Source: UBA6522 sp963664945 (GTDB lineage: Bacteria; Pseudomonadota; Gammaproteobacteria; Steroidobacterales; Rariloculaceae). Taken from it: DNA of 64,000 bases. This document shows positions 17,088-23,569 of the stretch, one piece after another; position 1 is the stretch's first letter, and the number at the start of each line of letters is the position of its first letter. Location of the stretch: contig OY761822.1 in assembly GCA_963664945.1 (NCBI GenBank), forward strand, positions 1,736,001 through 1,800,000, in the 5' to 3' direction. The notes beneath the pieces are model-generated. The model was not told the DNA's origin, did no database searches, and worked only from the letters and a program-made list of their open reading frames with translations. Both the position numbers and the translations under genes were made by a program.

Positions 17088-18062
17088 ATGGTAAAGGCCG
17101 AACCGCGACAGTTGCCGACGTTGTTCGGCTTCCTGCTGATCGACGATTTCACGCTCATTTCCATGTCGTCGGCGATCGAGACGTTGCGCATGGCCAACCG
17201 CGTGGCCGGCTCCAGGGTCTATCGCTGGCGGATGATCTCCAGGGACGGTGACGCGGTGACCGCGAGCGACGGGCTCTCGATCAATGCCGATTTCGGCATC
17301 GGCGACGAAGTCCAGTCCCGAACCGTGGACGCGGTCGTGGTCTGCGGCGGCGAGGGAGTCGAGCGGTTCGCCGCAAAACCCGTGTTGCGCTGGCTGCGCG
17401 CGCGCAGCGCTCGCGGACTCTCGCTCGGCTCCACCTGCACGGGCAGTTACGTATTGGCCAAGGCCGGATTGCTGGACGGCTACCGGTGCAGCATCCACTG
17501 GGAGAATTTCGCCACACTTACCGTGGAGTTCCCGAAGATCGCCGTCAGCCGCAGCATCTACACCATCGATCACGACCGCTTCACGAGTTCAGGCGGCACG
17601 GCGCCCATGGATATGATGTTGTATTTCGTCCGCAGGCAACTGGGTTCGGACATCGCCGCGGGGGTCGCCGACCAGTTCGTGCATGAGCGAATCCGCGATA
17701 CGAGGGACCGGCAGCACGTGCCGCTGCGCCATGTGGCCGGCGGGCAGTCCGCGAAACTCGTGGCTGCCGTGGAGTTGATGGAAAGCAACATCCGCGAGCC
17801 GTTCAGCCAGGTCGAACTGGCGTCCTACGTGGACCTGTCGCGCCGGCAGTTGCAGAGGCTGTTCCAGAAGTACCTGAGGTGTTCGCCGTCGCACTACTAC
17901 CTGCGATTGCGGCTGGAACGGGCGCGCCAGTTGCTCTTCCAGACCGACTTGAGCATTGTCGAAATCTCGGCTCAGACCGGCTTTGTTTCGAGCTCGCATT
18001 TCAGCACGACCTACAAGGAACTCTACGGCAACACGCCCAGCGCCGATCGCGCGTCCAGGTAA
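17088..18062 (+). CDS. GlxA-type AraC transcriptional activator (GbdR-like)
   Basis: 324 residues. A DJ-1/PfpI-like sensor domain (about 1-195; FGFLLIDDFTLISMSSAIETLRMANR, and the nucleophile-elbow segment LSLGSTCTGSYVLA) is followed by a C-terminal AraC double helix-turn-helix (about 215-315; FSQVELASYVDLSRRQLQRL and SIVEISAQTGFVSSSHFSTTY). This architecture includes GbdR and CdhR, which sense glycine betaine, dimethylglycine or carnitine and activate sox/gcv and demethylation genes. Its place just after soxBDAG supports that role here. TTG 17067, overlapping the toxin stop, is an alternative start. Confidence 0.87.
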   Translation: MVKAEPRQLPTLFGFLLIDDFTLISMSSAIETLRMANRVAGSRVYRWRMISRDGDAVTASDGLSINADFGIGDEVQSRTVDAVVVCGGEGVERFAAKPVLRWLRARSARGLSLGSTCTGSYVLAKAGLLDGYRCSIHWENFATLTVEFPKIAVSRSIYTIDHDRFTSSGGTAPMDMMLYFVRRQLGSDIAAGVADQFVHERIRDTRDRQHVPLRHVAGGQSAKLVAAVELMESNIREPFSQVELASYVDLSRRQLQRLFQKYLRCSPSHYYLRLRLERARQLLFQTDLSIVEISAQTGFVSSSHFSTTYKELYGNTPSADRASR

Positions 18063-18064
18063 TG

Positions 18065-18079
18065 AGTGGTGCGCTGTTG
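18065..18079. repeat. Left 15-bp target-site duplication of the IS
   Basis: agtggtgcgctgttg, repeated exactly at 19602-19616. It begins 2 bp after the AraC-regulator stop codon. Confidence 0.92.
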
Positions 18080-19601
18080 TGTAAGCCCAAAGCGGTAATG
18101 TCCCCTTTCTCCAATTCTAAAATGTCCCCTTTTGATCGGAGGGGATGCGTTGGAAAAGAGCAACGGAGCGGGGACGATGAGTTACAAGGAAGCGGATCGG
18201 GTGGGGCTGATTCGGGCCGTGGTGGAGAAGCGTTTGCGGCAGCGCGAGGCGGCGAAGCGGCTTGGAATTGGTGTTCGCCAGGTCAAGCGCCTGGTACGGC
18301 GGTACCGGTCGGACGGTCCGGCGGGCCTGGTGTCGGGCCATCGCGGCAAGCGCCCGAACAACGCCATCGACGCGGGGGTCCGGCGGGAGGTGCTGGACCT
18401 GGTGCGGGAGCGCTATGCGGATTTCGGCCCGACATTGGCGTGCGAGAAGCTGGTGGAGGAGCACGGTTGGCGGGTGTCGGCGGAGACCTTGCGCCAGTGG
18501 ATGATGGCCGAGGGGTTGTGGCGTTCGAAGGCGCGGCGCGCGGTGCGGGTGCACCCGAGGCGGCCGCGTCGCGCGTGCGTGGGGGACCTGGTTCAGATCG
18601 ACGGTTCGCCGCACGACTGGTTCGAGGGTCGGGGTCCGGCGTGCACGTTGATCGTGTACGTGGACGACGCGACGACGCGATTGCTGGCGACGGGGTTTTT
18701 TCCGTCGGAGACGACCGAGGCGTACATGAGCACGACGCGGGCGCATCTGGCGGCGTGCGGGCGGCCGGTGGCGTATTACTCGGACCGTTACGGTGTGTTC
18801 CGGGTCAACAAGAAGGACAAGGAGGCGGAGTTGACGCAGTTCGGGCGGGCGCTCAAGACGCTGGACATCGCCTCGGTCCACGCCGGCAGCCCCCAGGCGA
18901 AGGGGCGCGTGGAGCGGGCCAACCGGACGCTTCAGGACCGGCTGGTGAAGGAGATGCGGTTGCGCGGGATCGACGGCCTGGAGGCCGGCAACGCGTACCT
19001 GCCGACGTTCATGTCGGACTTCAACCGGCGTTTCGCGGTGGCGCCGCGGGACCCGGCGGACGCCCACCGGGAGGTGCTGCACGGCGCCCGGGAGTTGGAC
19101 CAGATTTTCAGCGAGCACCATGTGCGCAAGCTGACGAAGGATCTGACGATCCGGTTCCGCAACCGCGAGTACCGGGTGACGGGACACGGCAAGGGGTACC
19201 GACTGCGCGGCGCGGCGGTCACGGTGTGCCAAGCGTTCGACGGCTCGGTGACGGTGCTGCGCGACGGCCGGGAGTTGCCCGTCCGGTTGATCGGGGAAGG
19301 CGAGGCGGCGGCGGTGGAGGACGAGAAAACGGTGGTGCGGCGCGTGGACCGGATCAAGGCGGAACAGCGGTCGCGCCCGGCCTACAAGCCGACCCCGGAC
19401 CATCCTTGGCGGCGGTCGTGGAAGCCGGACGCGGGCGGGGCCGCCGCAGGATGAAGCCCGCGCGCATCGGCCTTGGGCTTCGGTCGCTCCGCTCCCTGCG
19501 CCCAAGGCCGATGCTAAACCGCCACAAGTGTATGGCGCGCGCCGACCAAAGGGGACATTTTAGAATTGGAGAAAAGGGGACATTTCTGCTTTGCGTTTAC
19601 A
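18080..19601 (+). mobile_element. Complete insertion sequence, IS1202/ISNCY type
   Basis: 1,522-bp element. The left end reads TGTAAGCCCAAAGCGGTAAT and the right end in reverse complement TGTAAACGCAAAGCAGAAAT. The inverted match continues about 55 bp and contains the motif AATGTCCCCTTT twice per end, on either side of TCTCCAATTCTAAA. A perfect 15-bp direct repeat lies immediately outside both ends. Long target duplications of this kind are known for the IS1202 group. The single transposase frame is intact, so the copy looks recent and may be active. Confidence 0.92.
18177..19454 (+). CDS. ISNCY/IS1202-type DDE transposase
   Basis: 425 residues. The N-terminal helix-turn-helix (RQREAAKRLGIGVRQVKRLV) is followed by a linker and an rve-type DDE core: first Asp in LVQIDGSPHDWFEGRG, second Asp in AYYSDRYGVFRVNKKD, Glu in SPQAKGRVERANRTLQ. 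Full-length and uninterrupted. ATG 18177 has GGAG just upstream; an earlier in-frame TTG would add 15 residues. It lies wholly within the inverted repeats of the element at 18080-19601. Confidence 0.93.
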   Translation: MSYKEADRVGLIRAVVEKRLRQREAAKRLGIGVRQVKRLVRRYRSDGPAGLVSGHRGKRPNNAIDAGVRREVLDLVRERYADFGPTLACEKLVEEHGWRVSAETLRQWMMAEGLWRSKARRAVRVHPRRPRRACVGDLVQIDGSPHDWFEGRGPACTLIVYVDDATTRLLATGFFPSETTEAYMSTTRAHLAACGRPVAYYSDRYGVFRVNKKDKEAELTQFGRALKTLDIASVHAGSPQAKGRVERANRTLQDRLVKEMRLRGIDGLEAGNAYLPTFMSDFNRRFAVAPRDPADAHREVLHGARELDQIFSEHHVRKLTKDLTIRFRNREYRVTGHGKGYRLRGAAVTVCQAFDGSVTVLRDGRELPVRLIGEGEAAAVEDEKTVVRRVDRIKAEQRSRPAYKPTPDHPWRRSWKPDAGGAAAG

Positions 19602-19616
19602 AGTGGTGCGCTGTTG
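19602..19616. repeat. Right 15-bp target-site duplication of the IS
   Basis: agtggtgcgctgttg, identical to 18065-18079, immediately outside the right inverted repeat. Confidence 0.92.
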
Positions 19617-19672
19617 CTGACCGGCGCTGGGGCCTGATGTATCCTTGCGCGGCGCCGTCATCGCACTCAATA

Positions 19673-20761
19673 ATGAACACTGCCATGAACACCGCAACGA
19701 ATACCGCCGCAGACCTTACCAGGCCGCTGCCGGGCGCGATCGAACCGCGCTGGTGGACGGGTACGCCCGCGTTGCCGCCGGCGTCGTTCACCATCGACTG
19801 CAGCGAATTCGCCATGGGCGAGGCCGACCTTGCGCCGGACGGCGAACTGGCGCGGCGCATGAACGAGACGTTCGACGAGGTGGGCCTGGTCTACCTGGTC
19901 AATACCGGCCTGACCGACCTGCAGATGATGCGCCGGTTCGCGAAGCTCGTCATCGACCGGGAGATGCGCTACGAAGGCGGCGCCAATCCTCGCGACCTGC
20001 TGGAAGCGAACGTATACGAGGTGGGGGCGCCGCTCGAAGCCTGGCTGCACTACCACCACGAGATGGCCTATGTGGGGCACAGCACGCGGATGCTGGGATT
20101 CCTGTGCTACCGGGCAATCCCGGGGCGCGGGTTCACGTTCGTTTCCGACAGCCTCCAGGCGACCGACGCCATTCTCGAAACGGACTTCGGGCGCAAGCTC
20201 AGGGAGCGCGGCATCTGCTATCACCGCAATCTCACGGATCGCGAAGCCTTCGCCGGAATACCCCAGATCGGCGTCTACAACCACTGGCAGAAGTCCATGC
20301 TGACCGACGACCCGGACGAGGCCGAGGCCGAAGCCCGCGCCAAGGGCCTGGAAGTCGAATGGGGCCCTAACCGACTGCTCAAGACCCGCTACCGCGCGTC
20401 AGCTTTCGAGTACTTTCCGCTGCTGGACAGGAACGTCCTCTACAGCAGCATCGCCGACGACGGCATGTGGTTCGACGCGTGGCCCAGGGTCATGCACCTG
20501 CCCTACGAAGAACGGCCCCTGAAATTGACCTTCGGCGACGGCAGCGAGATGACCCGGGAGGAAAAACGGCAATTCGTCGATGTCTACGACCGGTTCGGAA
20601 TACCCATCGAATGGAACGTCGGCGACATCGCGATCGTCTGCAACTATCGCTTTGCCCACGGCCGGCCGAGCATCCACCTGGGCGAGGGCGAGGCGCGGGA
20701 GCTTGGGGTGTTGATCGGCGAGGCCTACGAGCGCGTCGGCGACCTGCCGGGCAAGTGGTAG
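19673..20761 (+). CDS. TauD/TfdA-family 2-oxoglutarate/Fe(II) dioxygenase
   Basis: 362-residue cytosolic oxygenase. The iron triad is visible as HHEMAY (His-x-Glu, about residues 127-132) and the distal His of RFAHGRPSIHL near residue 330, where the following Arg would bind 2-oxoglutarate. The first ATG 19673 begins MNTAMNTATNTAADL; the second Met, four codons on, is equally possible. The substrate is not predictable. Since it lay next to the betaine regulator before the IS landed, a quaternary-amine or amino-acid hydroxylase is an attractive but unproven guess. Confidence 0.82.
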   Translation: MNTAMNTATNTAADLTRPLPGAIEPRWWTGTPALPPASFTIDCSEFAMGEADLAPDGELARRMNETFDEVGLVYLVNTGLTDLQMMRRFAKLVIDREMRYEGGANPRDLLEANVYEVGAPLEAWLHYHHEMAYVGHSTRMLGFLCYRAIPGRGFTFVSDSLQATDAILETDFGRKLRERGICYHRNLTDREAFAGIPQIGVYNHWQKSMLTDDPDEAEAEARAKGLEVEWGPNRLLKTRYRASAFEYFPLLDRNVLYSSIADDGMWFDAWPRVMHLPYEERPLKLTFGDGSEMTREEKRQFVDVYDRFGIPIEWNVGDIAIVCNYRFAHGRPSIHLGEGEARELGVLIGEAYERVGDLPGKW

Positions 20762-20765
20762 CCGC

Positions 20766-20835
20766 GATACGCGGCCCGTGGCGCGTATCCCGATCCGGTT
20801 ACCGGCGCGGGCCCGGAGTCGCCAGGCGACTCCGG
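20766..20835. terminator. Two hairpins between convergent genes
   Basis: First stem GATACGCG / CGCGTATC (20766-20773 with 20782-20789). Second is an 11-bp inverted repeat CCGGAGTCGCC / GGCGACTCCGG around a single base (20813-20835). They fill the 93-bp gap between convergent genes and probably act as a bidirectional terminator, without T-tracts. Confidence 0.5.
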
Positions 20836-20854
20836 CGCCAGATCCCTGTCGGCA

Positions 20855-22549
20855 TCACAGGTCCCCGTAGACGATCCTCCCGCCCACCAGGGTCGCCACC
20901 GGGCGAATATCCTTGATCTCGTCCTCGGGAACCGCCAGGTAATCCCGGTCCAGCACCACCATGTCGGCCAGCAGGCCGGGCTTGATGGCGCCGATGTCGT
21001 GTTCCATGAACATCAGGTGCGCATTGGCCCGCGTGGTGGCGATCAGCGCCTCCTCCCGCGTCAGGGTCTGGTGCTGAATGACCTCGCCGTTGAGGGCCTT
21101 GCCGGTGACCGCCCACCACAGGGTGACGAAGGGATTGATCTGCGCGGCCTTGGTGCCGTCGGTCCCGAGCCCGTAGGAAACGCCGCTCTCCTGGGCCGTG
21201 CGCAACGGCGGCATGTGGTAGGCGGCGTCGCCGAAGTGCTCGAACACCGGTTCGCGCCCGCCCATGACGGGGTTGCTGCGCAGTTGCACGTTCATGCCCA
21301 GTTGCCGGACACGGTCGAGTTGCTCCGCGGTGATGTTGTCGGCGTGCGTGATGGTCCAGCGCAGCGGGCGCACCGGGTGGAGGGCGTTCACGTCTTCCAC
21401 GAGGTTGAGCAGATGGTCGATCGTCGCGGGTTGGACGGCGTGGGTCTGCACGGGCCAGCCACCCCGGGCGCTGGCCAGCAGGATTTCTCTTGCCCAGTGG
21501 ATATCCTCATCGCCCGGGTCGATCGCGTCGATGGTCCCGTCCCAGTGGAAGGGTGCGTAATAGATCTCGCCGACCGAGATCAGATCCACGAAATCGTCAC
21601 CCTGGAAGGGCTTCGACGCCCCGATCTCGGCGATGAGGTCCTGCGCATCCCGCGGCGTCCTGGGCATGCTGCCGCCGAGGGTATGGTAGACGCGCAGCGT
21701 CAGTTCCCCGTCCGCCGCGATCTCCCGGATCCTGGCGTAGCCCTCGCGGCGGATGCCGACGCCGGCCGGATCGTAGACCGCGGTGAGCCCGATGCTGTTG
21801 AGGTGTCCGAAGGCCGTCGTGACCGCCTCGACCTGCGCTGCGGGGGAGACCGGCGGAAAGCGCTCCAGAGCCTGCTCCACCATGGGGAAGCCGCCGTTGA
21901 GCCGGCCCGTCGCCTGACCGTCCGCATCCCGGACAACTCGCGTTGCCACCCCCTCCGCCGCGGCCCGCTCTTCGGCGGAAGCGTTGAGCGGGATGCCCAT
22001 GGCCTCGAACCACGCGGTATTCACGTAGGCGTGGCTGTAAAGCGCCTGGATGAAGGCGGGTCGGCCCGGCGCCAGCGCGTCCAGTTCCGCGAGCGAGAAG
22101 TCCACCTGGCTGCCCAGGAACTGCGCCTCGCTCCAGCCGCCCAGCGACATCAGCCACACGCCATCGGCCAGCGACGCGGCCTTGGCTCGCAATATCTCCA
22201 GCGCTTCGGCGCGGCTGGTGACGCCGTCCAGGCGCGCCTCGTTGGGCCAGTACTCCGTGGCGCGGATGACGTGGTTATGGTTGTCGATGAGTCCCGGGAT
22301 CACGGTGCGCCCGGCGAGGTCCGTGACGACCGTATCGGCGTCCGCCAGTGCCTGGATCTCCTCGCTGCTGCCGGTGGCCAGGAAGCGCTCCCCGCGCACG
22401 GCGACGGCTTCCTGGATGGAGAAGTAGTCGTCCACGGTGATGATCTTGCCGTTGATGAAGACGTGATCGGGCGCTTCCTGTGCGAGCAGCAGCCCGTGTC
22501 CCGCCGTCCCGAAAAACAGCGTCAATATCAATGTCCGGGCCGTCCTCAT
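20855..22549 (-). CDS. Exported metal-dependent amidohydrolase (YtcJ-like)
   Basis: 564 residues. The signal peptide MRTARTLILTLFFGTAGHG ends near LLLAQ. An amidohydrolase barrel of the YtcJ type follows: metal-binding HxH in IPGLIDNHNHVIRA (about residue 75), later His residues in VQTHAVQP and ITHADNI, and the catalytic Asp in YGLGTDGTKA. The C-terminus is the usual beta-sandwich with LLADMVVLDRDYL. The start at 22549 is preferred over a codon 57 bp upstream because it opens the signal peptide and follows GGAGAG. The substrate (amide, carbamate or similar) is unknown. Confidence 0.88.
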   Translation of the reverse strand: MRTARTLILTLFFGTAGHGLLLAQEAPDHVFINGKIITVDDYFSIQEAVAVRGERFLATGSSEEIQALADADTVVTDLAGRTVIPGLIDNHNHVIRATEYWPNEARLDGVTSRAEALEILRAKAASLADGVWLMSLGGWSEAQFLGSQVDFSLAELDALAPGRPAFIQALYSHAYVNTAWFEAMGIPLNASAEERAAAEGVATRVVRDADGQATGRLNGGFPMVEQALERFPPVSPAAQVEAVTTAFGHLNSIGLTAVYDPAGVGIRREGYARIREIAADGELTLRVYHTLGGSMPRTPRDAQDLIAEIGASKPFQGDDFVDLISVGEIYYAPFHWDGTIDAIDPGDEDIHWAREILLASARGGWPVQTHAVQPATIDHLLNLVEDVNALHPVRPLRWTITHADNITAEQLDRVRQLGMNVQLRSNPVMGGREPVFEHFGDAAYHMPPLRTAQESGVSYGLGTDGTKAAQINPFVTLWWAVTGKALNGEVIQHQTLTREEALIATTRANAHLMFMEHDIGAIKPGLLADMVVLDRDYLAVPEDEIKDIRPVATLVGGRIVYGDL

Positions 22550-22726
22550 CCTTCTCTCCTCGGTTTGTTCCTTCCCTGCATCCTGGCCTGGCAGTCCGTG
22601 GCACAAGTCCCGCTGCGTTCGATCGGCCAGTCGCCGCTACATTCGTATAATCGAGAGTCCGCCGGCAGGATTCAACAGCCGGTACAGCCCGCCTGACTCC
22701 CAAGCCGGGACCGCGATCCAGTCGGA

Positions 22727-22772
22727 CTGGCGTTCGAGCCAGTCTGGCGTTCGGGCCAGACTGGCGGCTCAG
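22727..22772. repeat. 17-bp tandem repeats at the RidA gene 3' end
   Basis: Units ctggcgttcgagccagt and ctggcgttcgggccaga, followed by a partial third copy (ctggcggctcag) that runs into the stop codon of the RidA-like gene. Each unit is internally near-palindromic (ctgg...ccag). Confidence 0.8.
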
Positions 22773-23299
22773 TCGTCGATCACCGCCACCGCTTCCACCT
22801 CCAGAATGAAGCGCGGATCGGTGGCCAGCCGAACGATCTCGATCGTGGTGCTGGCCGGGCGATGATCCGGACCCCAGTAACGGGCCATCACGTCGCGGAC
22901 GATGTCCTGGTTAGCCCCCACGTCGCGCATGAACTTCGTCACCTGGATGATGTCGGCGAGTTCCCCGCCCGCCGCCCGGATCATCTCCTGGAGGCTCTCC
23001 ATCACCCGCTCGGTCTGGGCTTCGGGGCTGAAGTCCAGGTGGTCGAACTCCGTCGGGACGTGGGGATGGCTGTGGGGAGGCGCCCCAACGGTTCCGGACA
23101 GGAAGACGATGCTCCCCGAATTGACCTTGATGGCCGAGGTGAAGGGGGTGTTGGTGCCGCTGCCGGGCTCCGTCCCGGACAGATCTATGTACTCGACGGC
23201 CGGCCCGCCTGACTCGCAACCGGCGGCCAGCAATGCGGCCGCGGCCAAGGCCCAAGCGTAACTCCTGCCACATGCCCCGTCTCGTGAAAATAACTTCAT
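22769..23299 (-). CDS. RidA-family protein with lipoprotein signal
   Basis: 176 residues. The N-terminal stretch ending LAAAALLAAGC is a lipobox-type signal, so the mature protein should be lipid-anchored outside the cytoplasm. The rest is a RidA/YjgF trimer-forming fold (FLSGTVGAPPHSHPHV, ASTTIEIVRLATDPRFILEVEAVAVI). The Arg of classical RidA that binds the imine carboxylate may correspond to R in RLATDP, but placement is unsure. Cytosolic RidA deaminates enamines; an exported version must do something else. The start at 23299 is chosen for the signal peptide. Confidence 0.85.
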   Translation of the reverse strand: MKLFSRDGACGRSYAWALAAAALLAAGCESGGPAVEYIDLSGTEPGSGTNTPFTSAIKVNSGSIVFLSGTVGAPPHSHPHVPTEFDHLDFSPEAQTERVMESLQEMIRAAGGELADIIQVTKFMRDVGANQDIVRDVMARYWGPDHRPASTTIEIVRLATDPRFILEVEAVAVIDD

Positions 23300-23569
23300 G
23301 TCTAATCCTCTCCGGTAGCTTGCAATGGCGTTTCTCGCTATAGCATACGCAGGTGCACCAGCGAACCCATCCGGGAAACGGATGCGGAATGAGCACTTCA
23401 GCCGTCGTTCAACTACCTGCTTGCCACAGAATTCTCCCGACAAGCTTGTTGCCAAATTACGACGCGTGCCTGTTTCCGCGCTTGCTGGACAACACTTCCC
23501 TTGTGCGCATAATGGTAAGCAGCCGCTCGGGTTGGCCGTTTGGCACCGTCTTGTCTCGGGAGTCACAAA

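Noticed and set aside
17879..20761. A 960-residue plus-strand open frame joining the regulator 3' end, the IS and the TauD-like gene
   Set aside because: It crosses both IS ends out of frame with the transposase. Only the part from 19673 matches a protein family.
20999..22696. 565-residue plus-strand open frame
   Set aside because: Antisense of the amidohydrolase, whose signal peptide, HxH motif and Shine-Dalgarno are clear.
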